A stretch of 42,669 nucleotides of DNA from Bacteroidota bacterium (lineage in GTDB: Bacteria > Bacteroidota > Bacteroidia > NS11-12g > UBA955), in contig VGGQ01000005.1 of assembly GCA_016868535.1 (NCBI GenBank), forward strand, positions 1-42,669, written 5' to 3'. The notes beneath the pieces were generated by a model. The model searched no databases. It was not told the origin of the DNA and saw only the letters and a list, made by a program, of their open reading frames with translations. This document shows, piece after piece, positions 10,127 to 18,377 of this stretch. The translations under genes and the position numbers were made by a program. Each line of letters starts with the position of its first letter. The first letter of the stretch is position 1.

Positions 10127-11151
10127 ATGAATTTGATCCGCATACCGACATGATTGATCGCTATCTGCGGGGTGAACTGCAGGGTGATGAACTACAGGCA
10201 TTCATGACAAAATTGCAGTCTGACCCAACATTCAAACAGCAGGTTGAAAATCAGGGAAAAATAGCCGCCGCCATATATTCCATCGGGTACGCAGAGATGA
10301 AGCAGTACCTGAGGCAAAAAAAGATACATAAAGGCATGTTTCGTCTCAGCAGTAAAACCTGGTATTTTGCCGCAGCATCGGTTATGCTGATAGCTTTTTC
10401 TGCGGCTATCATCATCTGGAAACTGAATCCCGGATTGAAAACAGAGCAAAACAGCACCGCAGAGACAAGAAAAGCTGCCGACTCCTCAAAAGAACAGAAT
10501 CCGGAATTTGTGGCCACAGAACGCGGTGTTAAAAAAGTGAATCCTGATACTGCAAGAGATACGGAAAGTATTTTACAAAATAACGAAGAACTTACAGCGG
10601 CCATGGAGTCGGATGATGCCGGGAGTAAAGCGCAGGCAGCTGATCAGGAACCCATTATCATTGCATCCAATGTTCAGGCGGTTGCCATAGTTCTTAGCAA
10701 TCCTGCAGATGCTCAGAAATCGTTGAAAACAGAAGCTTCAGAAATGAATCGTACCCGTGCCGTTGAATCTGATGTGCAGCATACCACTTCCGGTCAGACT
10801 GCAAAGGCCGGCAAGGCAGGCCCTGCGGAGAGTGTAAGCAGGGATTACAAGCAACCCGAACAGATAAAAAGTAAAAGAATACCCATGCGTTTTTCACTCA
10901 CTTTTTGCGAAACTCCGCGAAATAAATCCATGCTAGAAATAGACAGGTTCAACGACATATACTTTGTGCGTTGTTTCGATATTGTGTACGGCAATCCACT
11001 GGTATACGAATGGCAAAACAGGTATTTTCTGCACAGCGGACTCAAAACCTATGAACTCAAAAATCTACCAACCGTGAACGGACAAAAGTCGCCTTCAAAA
11101 GAAACAACCGAAGTGACAGACCCAGCAATATTAAAATTGATTGGCCAATGA
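10123..11151 (+). CDS. Putative anti-sigma factor-like single-pass membrane protein
   Basis: A 342-residue protein. The N-terminus (about 8-45, IDRYLRGELQGDELQAF...LQSDPTFKQQVE) matches the helical N-terminal pattern common in Bacteroidota anti-sigma-like proteins: 'I-x-x-Y-L-x-G-E-L' then an acidic 'DP' turn. A basic stretch is followed by one transmembrane helix at about 80-99. The rest should be periplasmic: a low-complexity Glu/Ser/Ala-rich linker (about 105-245) and a C-terminal domain of about 90 residues that I do not recognise. It overlaps the sigma gene upstream and dapF downstream, each by 4 nt. A role in holding the sigma factor at the membrane and sensing an envelope signal is inference from this arrangement; no zinc-finger (ZAS) motif is present. 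Confidence 0.7.
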   Translation: MNEFDPHTDMIDRYLRGELQGDELQAFMTKLQSDPTFKQQVENQGKIAAAIYSIGYAEMKQYLRQKKIHKGMFRLSSKTWYFAAASVMLIAFSAAIIIWKLNPGLKTEQNSTAETRKAADSSKEQNPEFVATERGVKKVNPDTARDTESILQNNEELTAAMESDDAGSKAQAADQEPIIIASNVQAVAIVLSNPADAQKSLKTEASEMNRTRAVESDVQHTTSGQTAKAGKAGPAESVSRDYKQPEQIKSKRIPMRFSLTFCETPRNKSMLEIDRFNDIYFVRCFDIVYGNPLVYEWQNRYFLHSGLKTYELKNLPTVNGQKSPSKETTEVTDPAILKLIGQ

Positions 11152-11915
11152 GCATTCCATTTATAAAATACCAGGGTACGGGAAATAATTTCATTCTCAT
11201 AGACGCCAGAAACGGCATACCATCCGGTATGGATGTGGCTCGCTTATGCCACAGGCATTATGGTGTAGGCGCTGACGGTTTGATGTATCTTACTAGGGAA
11301 AAGGGCTATGATTTTGGCATGGTTTACTACAACAGCGATGGCAAGATTAGCTCTATGTGTGGGAATGGTGGCCGTTGTATAGCCCATTTTGCACATAGCC
11401 TGGGACTGGGGAAAAATGGAGAACTACACTTTCTGGCAGTTGACGGATCGCATTATGCCCGAGTATCCGGAAATATGGTTAATCTTCAAATGAAAGACGT
11501 TGAGACTTGGGAGTTTCGCAATGAAAACACTGTAATTATTAATACCGGCTCACCGCACTACATTCATTTTATCCAAGAAAGACCCGAAGCGTTTGATTTG
11601 ATAAACTTTGCGCACAGTATCCGGCATGGAGCTGAATTTGCGGTAGAAGGCATCAATGTGAATGTAGTAATGGTTGAAGACAATGCTTTACACATGCGCA
11701 CTTATGAGCGCGGCGTGGAAGATGAAACCCTCAGTTGCGGCACCGGTGTAACTGCTGCTGCACTTTCACACGCTATACGCAATAAAGCACAGAGTCCGGT
11801 CTCTGTTCACACAAAGGGTGGTGATCTCGCTGTGTCTTTCTGCGCAGGTGATAAAGGCTTTTCTGACATCCATTTAATGGGTTCAGCAAACACGGTATTC
11901 AGCGGTATTCTGTAA
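11148..11915 (+). CDS. dapF: Diaminopimelate epimerase DapF
   Basis: A 255-residue cofactor-independent racemase that converts LL- to meso-diaminopimelate for lysine and peptidoglycan synthesis. The two catalytic cysteines are visible: Cys71 in SMCGNGGRC and Cys197 in LSCGTGVTAAA. The N-terminal KYQGTGNNFILID motif is typical. Length is slightly below that of E. coli DapF but complete. It is the third gene of the sigma operon, with a 4-nt overlap (ATGA). Having a cell-wall precursor enzyme coupled to an ECF sigma/anti-sigma pair is unusual and may link wall synthesis to envelope stress. The DNPR motif in the MurE of this window independently indicates meso-DAP peptidoglycan. Confidence 0.96.
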   Translation: MSIPFIKYQGTGNNFILIDARNGIPSGMDVARLCHRHYGVGADGLMYLTREKGYDFGMVYYNSDGKISSMCGNGGRCIAHFAHSLGLGKNGELHFLAVDGSHYARVSGNMVNLQMKDVETWEFRNENTVIINTGSPHYIHFIQERPEAFDLINFAHSIRHGAEFAVEGINVNVVMVEDNALHMRTYERGVEDETLSCGTGVTAAALSHAIRNKAQSPVSVHTKGGDLAVSFCAGDKGFSDIHLMGSANTVFSGIL

Positions 11916-11921
11916 AAAAAA

Positions 11922-11948
11922 ACTGCCGATCATACGATGACCGGCAGT
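11922..11948. terminator. Hairpin terminator between dapF and the beta-propeller gene
   Basis: A 12-bp stem with one mismatch or wobble (ACTGCCGATCAT, loop ACG, ATGACCGGCAGT) between convergent genes. The A-run at 11914-11921 becomes a T-run on the minus strand, so termination should be strongest for the minus-strand gene, weaker for dapF. Confidence 0.75.
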
Positions 11949-11972
11949 CTAATATTTAATAGAGCTGTTGCT

Positions 11973-14570
11973 TTATTTAACTACGTTGAACTTAACACTG
12001 TTGCTGCCTTCTTTTCCGCTGACGCGAACAAAGTAGTTACCGGCAGGCAATGATGCAGTGTTTAGCTGAATGGTATTGCTACCTGCATTAAGCACAGGCT
12101 GCTTTTGCTGGTAGCGTTTTCCATCCATGCCGTAGATTGCAACAATAACTTTTTCGTTGGATACTGAACGGAATGAAACATTCAGCAAATCGCCGGCGGG
12201 CACAGGCCAGGCCTTCAGGGCAGTGTAGGTATCGGCAATGCGCTTGGTTCCTGTTGTCAGGCTCATGCTCTGATAGTAACCGCGTCCATGCGTACCAATG
12301 TAAAGTTTCATGCCTTCCCAAGGCTTCCACTCATATCCGCGAATTTCAAAGACTGGTGTACGGGCCATACCATTGTTAGCTTCCGCCCAGTTGGCACCAC
12401 CATTTTCGGTCATAAACACTCCCAGGTCGGTACCAATGATGATACGGTTGGGATTGTCGATATCAATCACAGCGTCATACACAGGCATTTTGGGTAAATC
12501 GCCGGTTATGTTGGTCCAAGTTGGGGTATCAGCGAGAGCATTTTTAGACTCCATAACATAGGTTACATCTCCGTACCCACCCAGAGTCACCACTACATGG
12601 TTTGGATTGGCCTGATCCACATTAACAGAGGTAATAACACGTGAGCCGGCACCGGCTGGAGTAATGGTTTTAATGGTAATCCCCTGAGGAATACTATTGA
12701 TAGCGGGATTGGCGGCAACTGTGAATTTGGCAGAGTCAAGTCCACTCAATCTGAAGAGTTTACCTGATTTTGCGATGAACAGATTTGCGCCATCAGGGGT
12801 ATAATCCATTTCCAGAATGCGGTCATTGCCCAGGTTAGCTGCTACACGGAACCAGTTTACGTCTTCAATAAAATTGGTAGGATTGATTGCAACCCAAACC
12901 TCTGAATTGCGCGCCAAAAAGAGACGCGAGGTTGAATCATTAGGTTCCCACAATGTGAAATGGGTATTAAAATCCACATCAGGAGGATTCGCCGCTGCAC
13001 CATCCGGCTTGATTCGACTATCCCAGAAGGATGATCTCGACTGGCCGCTGTTGCCCGTTCTGGCTATGCGACCATAGTAGGTGCTTACAAAAATGGTCTT
13101 GGGGTGATATTTTGAAAATTCCGCATCAAAACCGTCGCCACCGTATATTTCAATAGCAGTTTTGGAAGGCACACCATTAATACTGTTACCTGAGAAGTTA
13201 ATCAACTGGGTTCCGTTATCCTGTGAACCGCCTACTATGTGGCCGAGGCTGTTTGCAGCCACATTGTAACATTGGTATGTAGTGAAATTGCGGTTCATAC
13301 GGGTCCAGATTACTCTGTCTTTGCTGCCAAACAGCCCCCCATCCGAGCCAATTAGCATCAAAGGCGGAGTCTGGCGGGTATCAAACTGAATGATGTGCTT
13401 GTCGGCATGCACGTATCCATTGTTCCAGGGAGCATCAAACATGGAGGCAATCTCTGTGAAGCCATTTACGTTATCCCAAACAGCCATGGAAACACCACCC
13501 AAATAAACACGGTTTTTGTTCAATGGATCTACGGCGGCTACGTTATCGTAGTAGCCCTGTCCGGTTCCCATTATGTCGGTTACGGTGCTGTAGTATACAA
13601 TCTTAGACCAGGTAGCTCCGCCATCGGTAGTGCGCCAAACACCATTCAGGCTGGTTTGAGCGTTTTGCAGGTACACATATTCAGGATCTTCGGGTGAGAT
13701 AGCGATGGCCACACGTGCCGAAGGACCGCCGTATGAAACCTGCGTGAAACTTCCACCGTTTGCGTCGCTCTTAAATACGGAACCGTTGGAGAAACTGGCC
13801 CATACAACGCCGTTTTTATCAATCTTAACTTCCAGACAGGCACCACCGCGTTGTTGCACAGGTGCACCGTTGTTGGTAATCAGGAAAAGTCCGCTCTCCG
13901 TTCCCACATAAAGTTTGTTGCCGAAAGCTGCCATGGTATTGCATGCCGTAAAACGGCTATCTGAGGCATTGGCTATTTTGGTAAAGACTGTGCCTGCGGG
14001 CGTGGTACTTTTGAAGAGACCACTGCCTATAAAGGCAGGCGAACCGTTGCGTGTGCCAGACAGGTTGGTAAATCCTCCTTCACCTGTGCCATAATAAATA
14101 ATTCCATCATTGGTTTGGGCTATGCAGGTTACATTTAAATTTTCAGCTTTGTCATTCACGGGCACCCAGCTTGATCCGAATGTATTACTGCGGAAAAGAC
14201 CACCGCTAACGCCTCCAATAAACCACAGGTGGCTTGAGTCTTTATGAAGCAGCAGTGCTCGGCAGCGACCTCCGATGTTGTCGGGCCCCATGTTGGTCCA
14301 CTGTAAAGAAGCACGACGAAGCATACTCAGTCGATCGGCCTGGGCAATGGCCGCCTCAACCCACTCGGGTTCTATGGTTCCGGTTTTGGGATTGGCACGA
14401 AGCAATTTCAAATATTCCAGTGCAGGGCCAATTTCTTCGTCTTCTTCCGATTCTTCGGTCATCCATTTTTCAAATGAGGGTTTTACCGAAAAGGAATTCC
14501 CTGAAAACCAGGCTGTACATACCATCAGCGCAAGCGCTGAAGAAAACAAAAGTGCGTTTTTAAAATTCAT
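11973..14570 (-). CDS. Secreted beta-propeller (BNR/sortilin-like) protein with T9SS sorting domain
   Basis: An 865-residue exported protein. A signal peptide lies at about 1-25 (KNALLFSSALALMVCTAWF). It is followed by an acidic patch (EESEEDEE) and a helical segment. The main body (about 90-770) has repeated blades with 'T-x-D/N-G-G-x-x-W' BNR-type boxes (WRTTDGGATWSKI, FMTENGGANWAE) and glycine-rich 'GSDGGLFGS' strands, as in sialidase- or VPS10-like propellers. The last ~80 residues are a type A T9SS sorting domain (AWPVPAGDLLNVSF ... LPAGNYFVRVSG ... VKFNVVK). No sialidase Arg triad or Asp-box catalytic set can be confirmed by eye, so binding or a structural surface role is as likely as an enzymatic one. 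It is monocistronic. Confidence 0.87.
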   Translation of the reverse strand: MNFKNALLFSSALALMVCTAWFSGNSFSVKPSFEKWMTEESEEDEEIGPALEYLKLLRANPKTGTIEPEWVEAAIAQADRLSMLRRASLQWTNMGPDNIGGRCRALLLHKDSSHLWFIGGVSGGLFRSNTFGSSWVPVNDKAENLNVTCIAQTNDGIIYYGTGEGGFTNLSGTRNGSPAFIGSGLFKSTTPAGTVFTKIANASDSRFTACNTMAAFGNKLYVGTESGLFLITNNGAPVQQRGGACLEVKIDKNGVVWASFSNGSVFKSDANGGSFTQVSYGGPSARVAIAISPEDPEYVYLQNAQTSLNGVWRTTDGGATWSKIVYYSTVTDIMGTGQGYYDNVAAVDPLNKNRVYLGGVSMAVWDNVNGFTEIASMFDAPWNNGYVHADKHIIQFDTRQTPPLMLIGSDGGLFGSKDRVIWTRMNRNFTTYQCYNVAANSLGHIVGGSQDNGTQLINFSGNSINGVPSKTAIEIYGGDGFDAEFSKYHPKTIFVSTYYGRIARTGNSGQSRSSFWDSRIKPDGAAANPPDVDFNTHFTLWEPNDSTSRLFLARNSEVWVAINPTNFIEDVNWFRVAANLGNDRILEMDYTPDGANLFIAKSGKLFRLSGLDSAKFTVAANPAINSIPQGITIKTITPAGAGSRVITSVNVDQANPNHVVVTLGGYGDVTYVMESKNALADTPTWTNITGDLPKMPVYDAVIDIDNPNRIIIGTDLGVFMTENGGANWAEANNGMARTPVFEIRGYEWKPWEGMKLYIGTHGRGYYQSMSLTTGTKRIADTYTALKAWPVPAGDLLNVSFRSVSNEKVIVAIYGMDGKRYQQKQPVLNAGSNTIQLNTASLPAGNYFVRVSGKEGSNSVKFNVVK

Positions 14571-14714
14571 AAAAAGATAATGTTTTTTATAGTCCGCTAA
14601 TTTACAGCCACTTTGTCAAAACACAACCAAGAAACCCATCAATTTTTTCAATGAGGTCAAAAACATGACAGCCATCTTACTTCAGTAAACATTTGTTTGT
14701 CAGACTAAGGCCGA

Positions 14715-15593
14715 TTATAGTAAGTGTTTCTCTGCGTGGTAGGAACTTCGTACCATGGGGCCGCTTTCCACATGGAGAAACCCTTTTGCCAGCCCGGCAG
14801 TTTCCCAGGCTTTAAATTGATCGGGATGAACAAATTCAGCGACCGGCAAATGCATTTTGGTGGGTTGAAGATATTGACCCAGCGTAAGCACGTGACATTG
14901 ATTTTCGTGCAGATCATCTATGAGCTTAAGCACTTCTTCAGGTGTTTCACCACAACCCATCATGGCGCCGCTCTTGGTTCTGAGGCCGTATTCAGCGGTA
15001 CGTTTTATCTGCTCCAAACTGCGGCTGTATTTGGCCTGTGGCCTTACAATACGGTAAAGCCTTTCCACGGTTTCCATGTTATGGCTGACCACATCGGGCC
15101 TTTCATCCAGCACCATATAAAGTAAATCCCAATGTGCTTTAAAGTCGGGGATTAATGTTTCAATGGTTGTTTGGGGATTCTGGCGTTTTACCTCTCGGAT
15201 GGTTGCCGCCCATACCCTAGCGCCTTTATCCTTGAGCTCGTCGCGGTTCACGGAAGTAATTACACAGTGTTTCACCCCCATCAACCTAACCGCTTCGGCT
15301 ACACGGTAAGGTTCGTCAATGTCATATTCGGTAGGACGACCGGTGGCAACGGCGCAGAATGAACAGCTTCGGGTGCAAATATTGCCCAAAATCATGAAAG
15401 TGGCAGTGCCTGCGCCCCAGCATTCGCCCATGTTTGGACAGCGGCCATCCTCACATATTGTGTGGAGTTTGTTTTCCTTCACAATACGCTTTACCCGGGT
15501 GTAGTTTTCGCCCGTGGGCAAAACAGTCTTCAGCCAGGATGGCTTGGAAGGTCTTCGTTCTTTTTCAGGGGTTATGACAGGAAGTTCCAGCAA
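14715..15593 (-). CDS. lipA: Lipoyl synthase LipA
   Basis: A 292-residue radical-SAM enzyme that inserts two sulfurs into octanoyl chains on lipoate-dependent proteins. Both iron-sulfur clusters can be placed. The auxiliary cluster is Cys47, Cys52 and Cys58 ([12 protein letters not shown]). The radical-SAM cluster is Cys73, Cys77 and Cys80 (CTRSCSFC, a CX3CX2C). The C-terminal [10 protein letters not shown] contains the conserved Ser that ligates the auxiliary cluster. The length is typical. It starts 18 nt after the stop of the upstream exported protein, so the two are likely co-transcribed, although no functional link is evident. No lipB lies nearby. Confidence 0.97.
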   Translation of the reverse strand: MLELPVITPEKERRPSKPSWLKTVLPTGENYTRVKRIVKENKLHTICEDGRCPNMGECWGAGTATFMILGNICTRSCSFCAVATGRPTEYDIDEPYRVAEAVRLMGVKHCVITSVNRDELKDKGARVWAATIREVKRQNPQTTIETLIPDFKAHWDLLYMVLDERPDVVSHNMETVERLYRIVRPQAKYSRSLEQIKRTAEYGLRTKSGAMMGCGETPEEVLKLIDDLHENQCHVLTLGQYLQPTKMHLPVAEFVHPDQFKAWETAGLAKGFLHVESGPMVRSSYHAEKHLL

Positions 15594-15611
15594 GTTTTAT
15601 GGGGCATGGGA

Positions 15612-16334
15612 TCAATCGCCCAATCCGAATGCAAAACTAATGTAAAAGGAAGAGAATACGCTTTTGTTGAGCTGATTGCTATTTAAAATAGGCAATTTTC
15701 GGGGGAAAGCTTCCACACTTGCACCCAGCATTAACGTATTCACATCGCCACGATAGTTTCCCCACTGAAAATCAAGACCACCCTGCCAAGTGAGGCCCGG
15801 AGTTATTCGTCCTTCAGAAAAACCTTCTGAAAAGCCTGCTCTGCCTGCTATTTCGGTGGTTTTATGTATATCGGGATTGTAGCGAACATTGGTAAAATAT
15901 TCGTTACCGAAAGGATCTACCTGAAGAACCGTAACATATACAGGCCAAACATAGGCAAGTGAAACGCCGGGACCAGAGGAAAAATTCAATCCGACGGCAC
16001 GACGGTCAGTTCTTTCACTCAGTGAATATGAATAAAGCAAACCGGGGCGGAAAGTCCATACATAATTTATCTTATCTACCTTATAGGCACTGGCATTTTG
16101 AAATACTGTATTGACCACGGCCACTTCGCGTGGATGCTGAATATTGCCCGAAACCACATAATATCCGGTGGGTTTCAAGGTAGCAGATTTAAGCGACTCC
16201 ATGGTTTTGTCATTCCGAAAGGATACAGATACACCATATTTTGAGAGCCCCAGACCCAGCGATTGCCTCACATCGGACTGAGCGAACAGCGGCAATAACA
16301 CCATACCGAGAATGGAAACAAACCAGGTTCTCAT
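15612..16334 (-). CDS. Exported protein of unknown function, possibly outer-membrane beta-barrel
   Basis: A 240-residue protein with a clear signal peptide (RTWFVSILGMVLLPLFAQ, predicted cleavage after AQS near residue 20). The mature part is rich in alternating polar/aromatic strands (YYVVSGNIQH, GVSLAYVWPVYVTVL, GLDFQWGNYRGDVN) and ends in ...SSFYISFAFGLGD, which resembles barrel strands with an aromatic near the C-terminus. I do not recognise the family. It is divergent from mraZ with 291 nt between them and followed by lipA after 18 nt. A -7-like TAACTTTG (minus strand, 16340-16347) ends 5 nt before the ATG. Confidence 0.7.
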   Translation of the reverse strand: MRTWFVSILGMVLLPLFAQSDVRQSLGLGLSKYGVSVSFRNDKTMESLKSATLKPTGYYVVSGNIQHPREVAVVNTVFQNASAYKVDKINYVWTFRPGLLYSYSLSERTDRRAVGLNFSSGPGVSLAYVWPVYVTVLQVDPFGNEYFTNVRYNPDIHKTTEIAGRAGFSEGFSEGRITPGLTWQGGLDFQWGNYRGDVNTLMLGASVEAFPRKLPILNSNQLNKSVFSSFYISFAFGLGD

Positions 16335-16339
16335 CTACA

Positions 16340-16347
16340 CAAAGTTA
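16340..16347 (-). promoter_or_regulatory. Putative -7 element for the exported-protein/lipA operon
   Basis: The minus strand reads TAACTTTG, matching TAnnTTTG, and ends 5 nt before the start codon. This implies an almost leaderless transcript. No good -33 element is visible. Confidence 0.3.
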
Positions 16348-16420
16348 GCAGCAATCAGACGGGGTATTCCCCATTCTCAGGATAAAATGACCAATTCGTG
16401 TTTTTTGGCAATATATTATA

Positions 16421-16438
16421 CCCACTTTCACCCACTTT
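16421..16438 (-). promoter_or_regulatory. Upstream pair of putative MraZ boxes (minus orientation)
   Basis: CCCACTTT occurs twice with 10-bp spacing (16421-16428 and 16431-16438), i.e. AAAGTGGG twice on the minus strand. MraZ proteins are known to bind short GTGGG-type direct repeats at about one helical turn spacing upstream of mraZ. This pair lies just upstream of the mraZ -33 element, inverted relative to the pair at 16570-16587. Confidence 0.6.
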
Positions 16439-16448
16439 TATAAATATA

Positions 16449-16478
16449 TTGTATTTACAGCCTTTTTGACTATTTTTG
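16449..16478 (+). promoter_or_regulatory. Putative mraZ/dcw promoter
   Basis: TTG (16449-16451), a 19-nt spacer, then TATTTTTG (16471-16478) matches the Bacteroidota promoter form TTG-N19-TAnnTTTG. It implies a leader of about 140 nt before mraZ. It is the best promoter match in the window and is flanked on both sides by putative MraZ boxes. Confidence 0.6.
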
Positions 16479-16540
16479 CTGAATAATTAATCATCTCATT
16501 GTGAAAATAAACCGCAATAAAACCCTTTAACAAGCCGTTA

Positions 16541-16549
16541 TGTGGATAA
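16541..16549 (-). promoter_or_regulatory. Perfect DnaA box in the mraZ leader
   Basis: TGTGGATAA is the exact reverse complement of the strong DnaA box TTATCCACA. It sits between the putative dcw promoter and the downstream MraZ boxes. A single 9-mer can occur by chance, so functional status is open. Confidence 0.35.
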
Positions 16550-16569
16550 ATGGTGCTTAAAAAGGGTAA

Positions 16570-16587
16570 AAAGTGGGAAAAAGTGGG
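16570..16587 (+). promoter_or_regulatory. Downstream pair of putative MraZ boxes (plus orientation)
   Basis: AAAGTGGG occurs at 16570-16577 and 16580-16587, spaced 10 bp, with a degenerate AAAGGGT just before (16561-16567). The pair is 38 nt upstream of the mraZ ATG and within the predicted leader, a position suited to autorepression by MraZ. Confidence 0.65.
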
Positions 16588-16625
16588 ATTTTTAGTTTTT
16601 ATTTAGCAGACGGAATTCCAAACCT

Positions 16626-17096
16626 ATGTCCGGATTGATTGGCGAGTATGTATGTAAGCTAGATGATAAAGGCAGATTGTCTTTACCATCGAGGCTTCGT
16701 GCGCAGTTTCCCGAAAGTGCGGGAAACACGCTTGTGGTCAACCGGGGATTTGAAAAGTGTCTCGTTCTGTACACCCGAGAAGACTGGTCGGAAGAGACCG
16801 GCAAACTGACTGCAGTAGATGACTTTCTGAGCCATGAAATTCGGCGATTTAAGCGCATTTTCACCAATGGTGCAAACATGGTTCAGATTGACAATGCTCA
16901 GCGGGTCCTGATTCCCAAAAAACTTTGCGAATATGCCGAGCTAACCGATGAGGTGGTGCTCAGTGCATACGGCAACAAAGTGGAAATCTGGAGTCGTTCT
17001 AATTATGAAACCGAGTTATCGGTGGATTCTGACGAACTCAGCAAGCTTGCGCAATTCTTCCATCAGCAGCAATCGGGGAACAGAAAAGAGTCATGA
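16626..17096 (+). CDS. mraZ: Transcriptional regulator MraZ
   Basis: A 156-residue DNA-binding protein with two tandem SpoVT-AbrB-like folds. The diagnostic motifs are DDKGRLSLPSRLR (13-25) and DNAQRVLIPKKL (89-100). It is the first gene of the dcw operon. In other bacteria MraZ represses its own promoter, and candidate binding repeats are visible here on both sides of the promoter. The ATG at 16626 gives the standard N-terminus (LIGEYVCKLDDKGR). It is followed after 25 nt by rsmH. Confidence 0.96.
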   Translation: MSGLIGEYVCKLDDKGRLSLPSRLRAQFPESAGNTLVVNRGFEKCLVLYTREDWSEETGKLTAVDDFLSHEIRRFKRIFTNGANMVQIDNAQRVLIPKKLCEYAELTDEVVLSAYGNKVEIWSRSNYETELSVDSDELSKLAQFFHQQQSGNRKES

Positions 17097-17121
17097 CGTT
17101 TGGAAAGAAACCGGCTGCCAT

Positions 17122-18024
17122 ATGCAAGAATACCACGTACCTGTTCTACTGAACTCCAGTGTTGACGCACTAGTGCATGACCCCAACGGGATCTATGCCG
17201 ATGCTACATTTGGTGGTGGTGGCCACTCACGTGCCATTCTGAAAAAACTATCGGCCAAAGGAAAGCTCCTGGCCTTTGATCGCGATGACGAGGCCATTGC
17301 CAATGTCCCCGACGACAAAAGATTTACGCTAATAAACCACAATTTCCGCTTTTTAAAACAATTCATACGCTATGGAAAAATGATGCCCATCTCAGGTATT
17401 CTTGCGGATCTTGGTATTTCATCATACCAGATAAACGTGGGTGAAAGAGGGTTTGCACACAGGCTGGAAGGTCCGCTGGACATGCGCATGGACAAAAAAT
17501 CAACACTCACAGCCGCTGATATCGTTAACACTTACCCTGAGGCTAAACTAAAACACATTTTTAAAATGTGGGGAGAAATCCCAAACGCCGGAAGACTTGT
17601 CGCCATGATATGTAAGGGCCGCACAGGTAAGGCCATCCGTACCACCAATCAGTTCAAGCAACTTATTGCTGCCTGCACACCCAAACACAGTCCCGCCAAA
17701 TACCTGAGCCAGGTTTACCAGGCACTGAGAATAGAAGTAAACGGAGAAATGCAGGCTCTGGAAGCATTACTAAAAGCTTCGGCAGATTGCATAGACAGCG
17801 GCGGACATCTCGTTGTCATCAGCTACCATAGCCTGGAGGACCGTATGGTGAAAAATTTTCTTCAAACCGGGAATCTTGACGGCAACAGACAAACCGACAT
17901 GTATGGCAATGTGGAACGCCCGTTTGACCCCGAACCAAACAAGGCCATTGTACCCGATGAAAATGAAATAGCATCCAACAACCGTGCTCGCAGTGCTAAA
18001 ATGAGAATAGGAGTAAAACGATGA
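17122..18024 (+). CDS. rsmH: 16S rRNA m4C1402 methyltransferase RsmH (MraW)
   Basis: A 300-residue SAM-dependent enzyme that N4-methylates C1402 in the ribosomal P site. It has the HVPVLL N-terminus, SAM motif I DATFGGGGHS (27-36), the acidic FDRD (52-55) and C-terminal NNRARSAKMRIGVKR. The ORF track runs upstream to 16948 inside mraZ; those 58 residues are a frame shadow, and the ATG at 17122 gives the family N-terminus. The stop overlaps the ftsL-like start by 4 nt (ATGA). Confidence 0.96.
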   Translation: MQEYHVPVLLNSSVDALVHDPNGIYADATFGGGGHSRAILKKLSAKGKLLAFDRDDEAIANVPDDKRFTLINHNFRFLKQFIRYGKMMPISGILADLGISSYQINVGERGFAHRLEGPLDMRMDKKSTLTAADIVNTYPEAKLKHIFKMWGEIPNAGRLVAMICKGRTGKAIRTTNQFKQLIAACTPKHSPAKYLSQVYQALRIEVNGEMQALEALLKASADCIDSGGHLVVISYHSLEDRMVKNFLQTGNLDGNRQTDMYGNVERPFDPEPNKAIVPDENEIASNNRARSAKMRIGVKR

Positions 18025-18377
18025 ACACCGAACCTGAAATTCCCGAACAAAAAGAAGAAACCCTGCCACAGACAGAAACAACTGAGCAGCAGGAGACTGG
18101 GGGCATTTGGTCGTGGGTGAAATTTGGGTTGGTTGCTTTTGGGCTCATGCTGTTTTACATCTATAATCAGCACCACGCTAATAAAGCCCTTAGAACCAAA
18201 GACAAACTTATTAAGGACCTGAAGGAACTGCACAGCGAAAAAATCAGCCTGGAAAGCCAGATTACCAATGCAAGCAAGCAAAGCGAAGTTGCAAAAAAAG
18301 TTGAAAACTCCGGACTCAAAGAACTGAATGTTCCACCTGTAAAAATTGAAAACCATGTCAAAACGGGAAAACCCTAA
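18021..18377 (+). CDS. ftsL: FtsL-like cell-division protein
   Basis: A small bitopic protein of 118 residues: an acidic cytoplasmic N-tail (1-29), one transmembrane helix (about 30-49) and a periplasmic coiled-coil-prone helix (about 55-95, HHANKALRTKDKLIKDLKEL...). Sequence similarity to classical FtsL is low, as is normal in Bacteroidota; the call rests on topology, size and position between rsmH and the septal PBP. FtsL links FtsQ/FtsB with FtsW-FtsI at the septum. It overlaps rsmH by 4 nt and ftsI by 23 nt. Confidence 0.8.
   Translation: MNTEPEIPEQKEETLPQTETTEQQETGGIWSWVKFGLVAFGLMLFYIYNQHHANKALRTKDKLIKDLKELHSEKISLESQITNASKQSEVAKKVENSGLKELNVPPVKIENHVKTGKP

Noticed and set aside
16361-16372. 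GGGGTATTCCCC near-palindrome upstream of the exported-protein gene
   Set aside because: Only 4-bp arms around a non-symmetric centre; too short to call an operator.
16948-17121. Extended N-terminus of RsmH
   Set aside because: The 58 extra residues overlap mraZ in another frame and have no methyltransferase homology; the ATG at 17122 gives the conserved HVPVLL start.
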